Origin: a virus
IMG/VR virus record: IMGVR_UViG_3300032050_008557
Span: 1-24,060 of that record
DNA length: 24,060 nt
Strand: one strand, 5' to 3'
Below, piece after piece: positions 1 through 6,918 of this stretch; the first letter of the stretch is position 1, and the number at the start of each line of letters is the position of its first letter. Made by a program: the position numbers and the translations under genes. The notes beneath the pieces were generated by a model that made no database searches, was not told the origin of the DNA, and saw only the letters and a list, made by a program, of their open reading frames with translations.

Positions 1-1
1 T

Positions 2-292
2 GATACTATCATTGCTGAATTGTGGGATATTCGTTTATTTCCTGTTGTATGGGCTAATTTTCACGCTTTAATTGATGACGAAGATTATGACATTAAAAAA
101 TTAATCTTAATTGATCTCTTTAAACGAGATGCTGAAGATTTTATTGATTTTATGTCATTGTTGGAACATCGACCTGATTATGCAAGAAAAGAGATAAAAG
201 ATATTGTTAAGGAAAAAAGAATGGAAATTATGGAATATAATTTTATTAAAGATGACCTTGATAATCTTGATTTAAGCGATTTAGGACTATAA
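2..292 (+). CDS. C-terminal part of an unidentified protein upstream of the large terminase
   Basis: The reading frame is open from the left edge, so the gene begins outside the window. A TTG at 20 exists, but nothing marks it as the real start. The visible 96 residues are acidic and mostly helical, with no recognisable catalytic motif. They end in an Asp/Leu-rich tail (DDLDNLDLSDLGL) and stop at 290-292. In T4 the gene directly before the large terminase is the small terminase subunit (gp16). Position therefore makes a small terminase possible, but that is inference from order alone; I see no sequence match. The gene is followed by a promoter-like element and the TTG-initiated terminase gene. 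Confidence 0.6.
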   Translation, partial: DTIIAELWDIRLFPVVWANFHALIDDEDYDIKKLILIDLFKRDAEDFIDFMSLLEHRPDYARKEIKDIVKEKRMEIMEYNFIKDDLDNLDLSDLGL

Positions 293-295
293 TAA

Positions 296-306
296 ACTAT
301 TTATAT
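296..306 (+). promoter_or_regulatory. Candidate late promoter element (TATTTATA) before the terminase gene
   Basis: TATTTATAT at 298-306 lies 23 bases before the TTG start at 321. The same element sits 24-25 bases before the genes at 4287, 5414 (minus strand) and 6919, always in the direction of the gene. No TTTG or TTG lies at the 19-23 base distance expected of a host -33 box. That is like T4 late promoters, which have only a -10 element. The assignment is inference from position and recurrence; the motif is AT-only and could recur by chance. Confidence 0.45.
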
Positions 307-320
307 GGAAACAATAGGCC

Positions 321-2129
321 TTGGCAAAACAAATTACCGATAAAAAAGAATTACTTTTAGAGTTCGCAAAATGTTCTCAAGACCCTTGCTATGTCATAGA
401 AAGTTATTTTGAAACTTTTGATAAGACTAGAGAGGGTTATGTACCTTTCGAACTTTTTGATGGTCAAAAAAAGCTTGTTTCCAATTATAGAAAACATAGG
501 TTTAACCTAGTTCTAAAATATCGCCAGGCTGGTATCTCAACAGTAACAGCGGCATATTCTGCTGTACTTACAGCTTTTGCTAGCCCAGATCGACCTGAAA
601 AAGTTTTGATCTTAGCAAACAAGCAGGAAACAGCAATTGAATTCCAAAACAAAATCATTAACTTTATTAAACAATTACCTGACTGGGTAAATGTTTCGTT
701 TGATAAATCATCACAAAAACACGTTAGATTATCTAACGGTTCAGAAATTAAAGCCGTTGCAACATCACAAGATGCTTTGCGTGGTTATACACCTACTGTC
801 CTATTAATTGATGAGGCTGCCTTCGTTGAAGGTGGACAAGAACTATGGACAGCGTGTTTGGCTTCAATTGGTACTGGTGGTAAAGCTGTATTAATTTCAA
901 CACCTAACGGTTTAGATCCTATCTACTACGCCTCATATGAAGGTGCTATTAAAGGTGATAATAGTTTCTGTGTAACACACTTAAAATGGTGGCAAGATCC
1001 ACGATTCAACAAAGATTTACGTTTAATTAAAACTAAAGATATTGTAGACTGGATTCAAAAACCAAATACAGAAAAACACGAAGAGGTTGTTGAATCTGTA
1101 ATCGATCTACACCCTGATGTTATAGCTAAATTTATTAGCGATGGCTATAAACCACACTCTACATGGTATGAAAACATGTGTAGAGACATGAACTTTAACA
1201 AACGTATGATCAACCAGGAGTTGGAATGTGCGTTTATTGGTTCTGGTGATAACGTTATTGAGGGTGAGGTAATTAGAAAACAAGAACAAGAGAATGTTAT
1301 TGACCCAATTGTTAAAGACAAAGCTTGGGATAGTAATTTATGGATATGGAAACTACCTGAAAAGGGTCATAGGTATATCTTAGCACTTGACGTATCTCGT
1401 GGTGACTCTGAGGATGCCACTGGTATGTGTATTATTGATTATGATACATTCGAACAGGTTTTAGAGTATCATGGTAAAGTTCCACCAGACGTTGCAGCGC
1501 TAATAGTTGATCAGTATGGAAGAATGTACGATGCGTTATCAACTTTTGATATCACTGGTGGTATGGGCATAGCGTCAACACAAAAACTTAAAGAACTAGG
1601 GTTCCCTAAAAAACTATTACACTATGATAATGATGGTGATAGTAACAGCATGTATTACATGCCAGATGAAAATGCTATACCAGGTATAAATTTTGCGTCT
1701 AAAAATAGAAGAAGTCAAATTGTGGCGGCTTTAGAAGAAGCTGTTGCTAGAGGTGGCTTTAAAATACGTAGCGAAAGATTGACAGCTGAGCTAAAAAAAT
1801 TCGTTTATAAAAACGGTAAACCAGACCACATGAAGGGCTCACATGATGACCTTATCATGGCTCTTGGTATGTGTTTGTTTGTTGCCAATACATCATTTAA
1901 AAGATTACAAGAATCTGATAATATGACTAGGGCTATGTTAGATAGTTGGAAAATAACAACTAGTAACACAAAAACAGATGCAGACTATTTATTAAAAGAC
2001 GTGACTAGTTCACCAAATCCAGATAAATCATATTATAATTCGGATGAATTTGCCACCAATAATAATATGATGAACACAAAAGAATTTGGTTGGCTATTTG
2101 GCGTAACTAAACCTAAACCTAATAATTAA
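321..2129 (+). CDS. Terminase large subunit (T4 gp17-like packaging ATPase and nuclease)
   Basis: This is the motor that pumps DNA into the prohead through the portal and cuts the concatemer. The 602 residues show an N-terminal ATPase with a deviant Walker A (RQAGIST, 69-75, with Ile in place of the usual Lys), Walker B LLIDEA (161-166) and the coupling motif STPNG (193-197). A C-terminal RNase H-like nuclease follows, with acidic residues D357 (LALDVSRG), D410 (TFDITGG) and D509/D510 (GSHDDLIMALG). The length is close to T4 gp17 (610). The start is the TTG at 321: an in-frame TAG lies at 315-317 and there is no Met codon in the first 280 codons. A 12-codon out-of-frame ATG reading frame (305-343) overlaps this start. 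The portal gene follows after one small gene, so gp18 and gp19 are not in their T4 position. Confidence 0.95.
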   Translation: MAKQITDKKELLLEFAKCSQDPCYVIESYFETFDKTREGYVPFELFDGQKKLVSNYRKHRFNLVLKYRQAGISTVTAAYSAVLTAFASPDRPEKVLILANKQETAIEFQNKIINFIKQLPDWVNVSFDKSSQKHVRLSNGSEIKAVATSQDALRGYTPTVLLIDEAAFVEGGQELWTACLASIGTGGKAVLISTPNGLDPIYYASYEGAIKGDNSFCVTHLKWWQDPRFNKDLRLIKTKDIVDWIQKPNTEKHEEVVESVIDLHPDVIAKFISDGYKPHSTWYENMCRDMNFNKRMINQELECAFIGSGDNVIEGEVIRKQEQENVIDPIVKDKAWDSNLWIWKLPEKGHRYILALDVSRGDSEDATGMCIIDYDTFEQVLEYHGKVPPDVAALIVDQYGRMYDALSTFDITGGMGIASTQKLKELGFPKKLLHYDNDGDSNSMYYMPDENAIPGINFASKNRRSQIVAALEEAVARGGFKIRSERLTAELKKFVYKNGKPDHMKGSHDDLIMALGMCLFVANTSFKRLQESDNMTRAMLDSWKITTSNTKTDADYLLKDVTSSPNPDKSYYNSDEFATNNNMMNTKEFGWLFGVTKPKPNN

Positions 2130-2144
2130 AAACAATTAAACAAA

Positions 2145-2384
2145 ATGGCAAACATAATTAAACAAGGTAGAAGCACTGGTCCTGGATCAACATCAATCGT
2201 TAGAGGTATTGACCCAAAAAATTTAGATAAAAGAGATGGTAGAGCGTTGCAAAGAAATGTTGACGCTATCAAATGTTCTATAGAATCTGATGGTACAACA
2301 ACTTATGTGCAAAAAAAAGAATGGGATGAAGCTGTAGAAAACTACAAGTTTCCACCATATGTAGAATGTGAATACGTAAATTAA
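2145..2384 (+). CDS. Small conserved-position protein of unknown function between terminase and portal
   Basis: A 79-residue hydrophilic protein that I do not recognise. The N-terminal half is basic and rich in Gly and Ser (GRSTGPGSTS); the C-terminal half ends in an aromatic, acidic stretch (FPPYVECEY). No signal peptide or membrane segment is visible. It starts 15 bases after the terminase stop, with an A-rich leader (AACAAAATGG) typical of this window, and ends 6 bases before the portal start. It is therefore almost certainly co-transcribed with both, and a role in head assembly or packaging is plausible but rests on position only. Confidence 0.75.
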   Translation: MANIIKQGRSTGPGSTSIVRGIDPKNLDKRDGRALQRNVDAIKCSIESDGTTTYVQKKEWDEAVENYKFPPYVECEYVN

Positions 2385-2390
2385 AAATAT

Positions 2391-4247
2391 ATGGCAGATA
2401 ATAGATTAACAATATTCCAAAGGTTAAATAAGGTTCTTGGCAATGAAGTCGATGGGCCAAAATATGTCATTGACCCTAGTTCGTTTAATGGGTTAAGTGG
2501 TGACGATTTGGAACAAAAAAAGTTAGAGGCGCAACAAACGCTATATCTACAAAATCAATGGAAAAAAATTGATAATGAGCTTTATCAAAAAGCTGTTTAT
2601 TACGAACCAACAAGAATTGCATCGTATTATGATTACGAAGCTATGGAATATACGCCAGAAATTTCTGTTGCATTGGATATTTTTGCTGAAGAGGCTACAA
2701 CAGCAAATGAAAACGGTAAAGTTTTAACAATTTATTCTGATAGTACCAGAATAAAAAAAGAATTAACAGATTTATTTGAAAATGTGTTAGATATTAACGC
2801 TAACCTAACATCTTGGGCTAGAAACGTATGTAAATATGGTGATAACTTTGTTTACAACAAGATTGTACCTAACCAAGGTATCGTGGGTGTTACCCAATTA
2901 CCAAATATTGAAATGACAAGATCTGAACCTGGTTTTTCAAAGATTACCAGTTTAGATGATCAACAAAAAGAAAAGAACATTAAGTTTTTCTGGAAAGATA
3001 AAAACGTTGAATTTAATTCATTTGAAATTTCTCACTTTAGATTACTTGGTGATGATAGAAGATTACCTTACGGTACATCAATGCTTGAAAAAGTAAGAAG
3101 AATTTGGAAACAATTGTTGTTATCTGAAGATGCGATGTTAGTTTATCGTGTTACCAGAGCACCAGAAAGACGTGTTTACAAAGTATTCGTTGGTAACATG
3201 GATGATAAAGATGTTGATGCTTATGTTGACAAAATCGCAAATAACTTTAAAAGAGTTAATATGGTTGATAAGAGCAACGGACAACAAGACACACGTTATA
3301 ACGCACTAGCTGTTGACCAAGACTACTTTATACCTGTTAGAGACCCAAGCCTTGCAATGCCAATTGAAACGCTTCCTGGGGCTCAAAACCTATCAGAAAT
3401 AGCCGATATCGAATATATCCAAAAGAAAATGCTTGCCGCACTTAGAGTACCTAAAGCTTTTATTGGTTTTGAAGAAACTACTGGTGACGGTAAAAACTTG
3501 GCCATTCTTGATGTTCGTTTTGCAAGAGCGGTACATAGGATACAAAAAGCTCTTATCCAAGAGTTAAATAAAATGGCTATTATCCATTTATACACCAAAG
3601 GATTTACTGATGATTTGGAAAACTTTACATTAACGTTAACAAGCCCATCAACACAGGCTGAAATGCTTAAGATCCAAAACTGGAAAGAGAAAGTTACTTT
3701 ATATCGTGATGCGGTTTCTGACGCTGGTAACGGATTCTCAGCTATGTCAATGACTTATGCTAAGAAAGAAATCTTAAATATGAGCGATGATGAGATTAAA
3801 CTTGATATCCAAAGACAAGCTGTTGAAAAAGCTGGTGGTGAGGAAATTAAAGCTCTTGGTGAAACGATTAAACAAACTGGTATATTCAGAGACATTTATA
3901 AGATTTATAAAATTGACCCTAACAACATGACGCTTGGTGCTTCTGGAACTGGTAGTGATATGGGTGCTGCTGGTGGTGGCGGTGGTGGTAGTATGTCTGA
4001 CATGGGTGGTGGTGATACCGCTGGTGGAACCGATTTTACAGCACCATTGGAAGTTCCTGGGGCTGAAGCTGGAGCTGAAATACCTGGTCCTGAAACAGGT
4101 GGTGAAACACCCGAAGCTGGAGCTGAAATACCTGGTACTGAGGAACCTTTGGCTGAAATAACCAAAAGAAAATTAGAGGCTAAAAATAGATTAATCAACG
4201 AAGCTCTTAAAAAAACAATTGACGAAATTGATGATTTATTAGTATAA
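2391..4247 (+). CDS. Portal vertex protein (T4 gp20-like)
   Basis: This forms the dodecameric ring at the head vertex through which DNA enters and the neck attaches. The 618 residues have the gp20-type core. Near residues 85-160 are a 'PEISVALDIFAEEAT' segment and a 'WARNVCKYGDNF' segment, both typical of T4-like portals. A middle clip/stem region carries VYRVTRAPERRVYKVFVGN (about 254-272), and the block around 320-400 has LSEIADIEYIQKKMLAALRVP. The length is well above T4 gp20 (524). The excess is a low-complexity Gly/Ala/Pro/Glu tail (about 510-590) with a duplicated EAGAEIPG motif, followed by a short helical end. The ATG at 2391 follows the previous stop by 6 bases and has an A-rich leader. 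Confidence 0.93.
   Translation: MADNRLTIFQRLNKVLGNEVDGPKYVIDPSSFNGLSGDDLEQKKLEAQQTLYLQNQWKKIDNELYQKAVYYEPTRIASYYDYEAMEYTPEISVALDIFAEEATTANENGKVLTIYSDSTRIKKELTDLFENVLDINANLTSWARNVCKYGDNFVYNKIVPNQGIVGVTQLPNIEMTRSEPGFSKITSLDDQQKEKNIKFFWKDKNVEFNSFEISHFRLLGDDRRLPYGTSMLEKVRRIWKQLLLSEDAMLVYRVTRAPERRVYKVFVGNMDDKDVDAYVDKIANNFKRVNMVDKSNGQQDTRYNALAVDQDYFIPVRDPSLAMPIETLPGAQNLSEIADIEYIQKKMLAALRVPKAFIGFEETTGDGKNLAILDVRFARAVHRIQKALIQELNKMAIIHLYTKGFTDDLENFTLTLTSPSTQAEMLKIQNWKEKVTLYRDAVSDAGNGFSAMSMTYAKKEILNMSDDEIKLDIQRQAVEKAGGEEIKALGETIKQTGIFRDIYKIYKIDPNNMTLGASGTGSDMGAAGGGGGGSMSDMGGGDTAGGTDFTAPLEVPGAEAGAEIPGPETGGETPEAGAEIPGTEEPLAEITKRKLEAKNRLINEALKKTIDEIDDLLV
4065..4136 (+). repeat. 24-base direct repeat in the portal gene's Gly/Glu-rich tail
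   Basis: Positions 4065-4088 and 4113-4136 are identical over 24 bases and both encode EAGAEIPG. They lie in the low-complexity tail of the portal. Identity at the DNA level, not only the protein level, points to a recent duplication or a slippage-prone site. Confidence 0.85.
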
Positions 4248-4260
4248 TAAAAAAATAACG

Positions 4261-4270
4261 GATATTTATA
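4261..4270 (+). promoter_or_regulatory. Candidate late promoter element (GATATTTATA)
   Basis: TATTTATA at 4263-4270 lies 24 bases before the ATG at 4287, in the roughly 50-base gap after the portal gene. Both the spacing and the flanking GA match the minus-strand copy at 5431-5440. No -33 TTTG is visible upstream. Confidence 0.45.
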
Positions 4271-4286
4271 TAAAAATATTAAACAA

Positions 4287-5000
4287 ATGTTTGGACAATT
4301 AAAAGAAAGTATTCTTTCAGATTTAGAAAAAACTTACCAAGAAAAGGGTGAAAAAGATTTTAAAAAATCTTTTGCTAAGTATGTTAAAGTATTAAAAGAA
4401 AATAATGTGTTGAGAGAATTTAATGAGGTTTACAACTTATTAAATACAATGAGATTTGAAAACGAAGATATAGCAAAAGAGTTTGTTGAAGAATCAATTG
4501 CACACTTAAAATCTTTTGATTTAACAAAAGTTGATGCGTTAAAAACTTTAACCGAAAATATTACCATTGTTAATAATGTTGTTAATGAGAGCATCGACCA
4601 ATTAATCTTTAATAAAAAATTATCGCTTATTGATAAGGTTAAATATAAAACAAACTTAATTAAGCATTTAACTAGAGTTGATGAGAATATTGTTTCAATA
4701 AAAGAATCAATTGACAAGATCAATGAAAGTTTATCTGATAAAATTTCAAAATTAAATGAGGAGCAAGTTAAAGTTTTAAATTTATTCGCTGAAAACGATG
4801 AATCGGCTATTAATAGCTATTACGCAACATTGATCGAAAGCACACAAAACGTGGTTGAGGAAACAATAAATAAATCTGATGATATTATTGTTGTTAAAAA
4901 ACTGTTAGAAGTCAGATCAAAGTTAAATGAGATGAAAAATCAAAAACCATCTTTAGATGTTATTGATAATGTTCTTGATTTAAAGAAAAGTTTCGAATAA
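4287..5000 (+). CDS. Helical protein between portal and protease, possible prohead core component
   Basis: A 237-residue protein, highly charged (Lys/Glu/Asp) and almost entirely predicted helical, with heptad-like spacing around residues 95-160 that suggests coiled coil. There are no Cys residues and no membrane segment or enzyme motif. In T4 the region between portal (gp20) and protease (gp21) holds the core proteins gp67 and gp68, small helical scaffold-associated proteins cleaved during maturation. Composition and position fit such a role, but I see no alignable similarity. It has its own promoter-like element 24 bases upstream and is followed by a strong bidirectional hairpin terminator. 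Confidence 0.8.
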   Translation: MFGQLKESILSDLEKTYQEKGEKDFKKSFAKYVKVLKENNVLREFNEVYNLLNTMRFENEDIAKEFVEESIAHLKSFDLTKVDALKTLTENITIVNNVVNESIDQLIFNKKLSLIDKVKYKTNLIKHLTRVDENIVSIKESIDKINESLSDKISKLNEEQVKVLNLFAENDESAINSYYATLIESTQNVVEETINKSDDIIVVKKLLEVRSKLNEMKNQKPSLDVIDNVLDLKKSFE

Positions 5001-5024
5001 AAAACACATTTTACCATAAAAAGT

Positions 5025-5057
5025 AAAGCCAGGGTAGCGAATCCTGGCTTTTTTTGT
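5025..5057 (+). terminator. Bidirectional Rho-independent terminator
   Basis: A 9-bp stem (AAAGCCAGG at 5025-5033 with CCTGGCTTT at 5043-5051) and a 9-base loop run into a T tract ending at 5055. It ends the portal/core operon. On the minus strand the same stem is followed by TACTTTTT, so it can also stop the converging gene at 5103-5414. Confidence 0.85.
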
Positions 5058-5096
5058 TCCATAACTGGAACGGTCCTAAAACACCGCTTATAGCGG
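5056..5096. other. Two further short hairpins between converging genes
   Basis: GTTCC (5056-5060) pairs with GGAAC (5067-5071), and CCGCT (5084-5088) pairs with AGCGG (5092-5096). On the minus strand the second is followed by TGTTTT just after the stop of the 5103-5414 gene, so it may be that gene's first, weak terminator. Confidence 0.45.
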
Positions 5097-5102
5097 AATA
5101 TC

Positions 5103-5414
5103 TTATTTGGTTTCCTCAACCGTAGTATCAACCTCATTAGCCGAAGCTTCAGCATTTGATTTTGCTATTGATACTTTGTGACCCGTATAGTTTTTATAAC
5201 CGATTAAAGCAGCGCCAATCATGGTAAAAGCCACCGCTTGGTTAATTACGTCCATACTTTTGTCAATGAACATTTTATCAATCACCCCCAATAAGAATGA
5301 TAAGCAGCCAATCATAACGATGATAAAGCCTGATGTTGATGTTACAGATGTTTTTCCGTCTGGGTTCGATGTCATTTCACCGAAAGACCATTTTTTGATG
5401 TCTCCTATTTTCAT
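5103..5414 (-). CDS. Small two-helix membrane protein, holin-like candidate, inverted in the head module
   Basis: A 103-residue protein with a polar N-terminus (about 1-28) and two hydrophobic segments: about 29-48 (GFIIVMIGCLSFLLGVI) and about 57-73 (VINQAVAFTMIGAALIGY). A Lys/Asp turn separates them, and the C-terminal tail is polar and acidic. Size and topology fit class II phage holins, which make timed holes in the inner membrane, but many small phage membrane proteins look the same and no lysis gene is adjacent. It is the only minus-strand gene in the head module, with its own promoter-like element 17-24 bases upstream and hairpins behind it. It thus behaves like an independently expressed insertion (moron). 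Confidence 0.8.
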   Translation of the reverse strand: MKIGDIKKWSFGEMTSNPDGKTSVTSTSGFIIVMIGCLSFLLGVIDKMFIDKSMDVINQAVAFTMIGAALIGYKNYTGHKVSIAKSNAEASANEVDTTVEETK

Positions 5415-5430
5415 AATATGTGTGTTTAAT

Positions 5431-5440
5431 TATAAATATC
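5431..5440 (-). promoter_or_regulatory. Candidate promoter element for the inverted membrane-protein gene
   Basis: Read on the minus strand, this is GATATTTATA, identical to the copy at 4261-4270, and it begins 24 bases before the gene's ATG at 5414. The element has the same orientation relative to its gene even though the gene is reversed. This is the best evidence that the motif is directional and functional. Confidence 0.5.
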
Positions 5441-5461
5441 TGAAATTTGCTTTAATGAACA

Positions 5462-5490
5462 TTTTTTCTTATTATTATAATAAGAAAAAA
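5462..5490. repeat. Perfect 29-base AT palindrome in a divergent intergenic region
   Basis: TTTTTTCTTATTA (5462-5474) is matched by TAATAAGAAAAAA (5478-5490), symmetric about 5476. It lies between the divergent genes at 5414 (minus) and 5521 (plus). The T and A tracts are placed the wrong way round for a terminator, so an operator or protein-binding site is more likely. Confidence 0.7.
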
Positions 5491-5520
5491 ATAAAATATA
5501 CTAAAACATGAAGAAACAAA

Positions 5521-5970
5521 ATGCAATGCAAATTTGGGAAAGAAAAGAAACTCTTTACAGACGAGAGATTTCGAGTTAAATACGGTACAATTGATGCTGT
5601 TAAATTAAACGCTGTGTATCTAAATGTTGAATCATGGGTCCAACCCAAAGAGATAGACAACTACGATTCATACATTAGAATAATGAGAAGACAGATTATT
5701 GTCAAAATAAAGGATAATATTGACGTAACAACGTTTAACGAAAATTTTATTGTTGATCTAGACTTAAGAGCATCTGGTATGTCATCAGATAAAAAAAGTT
5801 TTATGTTCATTGAATTAACAGTATACCCTAAAGAAAAATTAAAATTTAATTCTACTTTAATGTTTAAAAAAATGCAAGAACTATCTAATCTTATAGTGGA
5901 ATCTTTAGAACAGAATAAACTAAATTACTTTTCAAAAAAATCAAATGCTAGATCAAGAAGAATTATATGA
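5521..5970 (+). CDS. Hypothetical protein coupled to the AAA+ ATPase
   Basis: A 149-residue basic, soluble-looking protein that I do not recognise. The N-terminus (FGKEKKLFTDERFRVKYG) is charged, and alternating hydrophobic residues through about 40-120 suggest a mixed alpha/beta fold with a beta-rich centre. The C-terminus is Lys/Arg-rich (NARSRRII). The ATG at 5521 is the first in frame after a TGA at 5509. A separate 23-codon reading frame (5508-5579) begins 13 bases earlier in another frame and overlaps it. The last 26 bases overlap the start of the ATPase gene, implying translational coupling and possibly partnership with it. It lies within the head-assembly gene order. Confidence 0.78.
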   Translation: MQCKFGKEKKLFTDERFRVKYGTIDAVKLNAVYLNVESWVQPKEIDNYDSYIRIMRRQIIVKIKDNIDVTTFNENFIVDLDLRASGMSSDKKSFMFIELTVYPKEKLKFNSTLMFKKMQELSNLIVESLEQNKLNYFSKKSNARSRRII

Positions 5971-6868
5971 GATGTCACCAGAAGAGGGACAAGAAATGCT
6001 TAAAGACCACTTAGAGAAGATATACCCATCAATCGAATCGTGGTACACAATAAACAATACTGATTTCTTTTTTAATTTTAAGACAGTCGCTACTGTTGAA
6101 TCTGGGTTATATAGCATGATATATAACGATGGTAATGGTTTTGGTGTTTCTAAACTAAGTTATAAGAGTGATGAATTCTTTCACCTACCTTCTTTACCAC
6201 ACAATGAGATCATTAATGATTTAATTAATTTTTGGGACAATGTTGATAGGTTTAAAAAATATAACTTAACACCAAAGAGAGGTATTATCTTACACGGTGA
6301 TCCAGGTTGTGGTAAAACATCATTAATTTACCTTTTGGTCGATAAATTAAAAGAATATAATGGTTTATCGATTTATTTTGATAACCCTTTTAATTGGGTT
6401 GAATTGGCTAAATTGGTTAGGAAAGTTGAAAAAACCAGACCGTTACTTTGTATTATTGAAGATATTGATCTTGTGATCGAAAAGTTTGGTGAAGAAGTTT
6501 TCTTAAACTTTCTTGACGGTTTAAACTCAATTGATAATGTTGTTTATGTGGCAACCACAAACAATCTGGAAAAAATACCAGCTAGGATTAAAGATAGACC
6601 ATCTAGATTTGATAAGAAATATAAAATAGAAAAACCAACAACTGAGGATAGAAAGATTTACTTTACTGGGATATTAGATAAAGAGGATCAAAAGCTTTAT
6701 GATATTGATAAATTAGTTAAAGACACCAATGGTTATACTATGGCCCATCTTAAAGAAACTTTTATTTCGTTGTATATCCTTAAAAATCCATATGATGAAA
6801 CCATTAAGCGATTAAAAAACAAAAAAATTGCTGATGAAAGAATGGGATTTAATCTTTCTGAGGATTAA
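5945..6868 (+). CDS. AAA+ ATPase in the head-assembly module
   Basis: A 307-residue protein with one classical AAA domain: Walker A GDPGCGKT (118-125), Walker B LCIIEDID (168-175), sensor 1 ATTNN (203-207) and an arginine-finger segment DRPSRFD (217-223). A small helical lid follows (about 230-285). The 110-residue N-terminal region is not recognisable and probably binds substrate. The pattern is that of classical AAA unfoldases and remodelers (BCS1/FtsH/proteasomal ATPase-like) rather than of DnaA or clamp loaders. T4 has no such gene between portal and protease; its head assembly uses the gp31/GroEL chaperonin. A chaperone or remodeling role in head assembly is therefore an inference from location. 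The ATG overlaps the previous gene by 26 bases. Confidence 0.88.
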   Translation: MLDQEELYEMSPEEGQEMLKDHLEKIYPSIESWYTINNTDFFFNFKTVATVESGLYSMIYNDGNGFGVSKLSYKSDEFFHLPSLPHNEIINDLINFWDNVDRFKKYNLTPKRGIILHGDPGCGKTSLIYLLVDKLKEYNGLSIYFDNPFNWVELAKLVRKVEKTRPLLCIIEDIDLVIEKFGEEVFLNFLDGLNSIDNVVYVATTNNLEKIPARIKDRPSRFDKKYKIEKPTTEDRKIYFTGILDKEDQKLYDIDKLVKDTNGYTMAHLKETFISLYILKNPYDETIKRLKNKKIADERMGFNLSED

Positions 6869-6889
6869 GTCGACACTTAACTTGTTTTC

Positions 6890-6910
6890 ATTATATTTAT
6901 GTAATATAAT
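6890..6910 (+). promoter_or_regulatory. Candidate late promoter element within a short inverted repeat, before the protease gene
   Basis: TATTTAT at 6894-6900 lies 25 bases before the ATG at 6919. It is embedded in an AT-only inverted repeat (ATTATATT 6890-6897, AATATAAT 6903-6910). No suitably spaced -33 box is visible. Confidence 0.4.
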
Positions 6911-6918
6911 CTATTAAA

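Noticed and set aside
298-305. TATAAATA (exact T4 late promoter) on the strand opposite the genes at 298-305, 4263-4270 and 5431-5438
   Set aside because: In all three cases T4-type orientation would point away from the adjacent gene start, while TATTTATA points at it with constant spacing. Antisense transcription is not excluded but has no support here.
3905-4198. A Pro/Ser-rich 97-codon minus-strand frame over the portal tail
   Set aside because: It is the complement of the Gly/Ala/Glu low-complexity codons of the portal gene.
5462-5490. Terminator reading of the 29-base palindrome
   Set aside because: The T tract precedes the stem and the A tract follows it on each strand, the reverse of a Rho-independent terminator.
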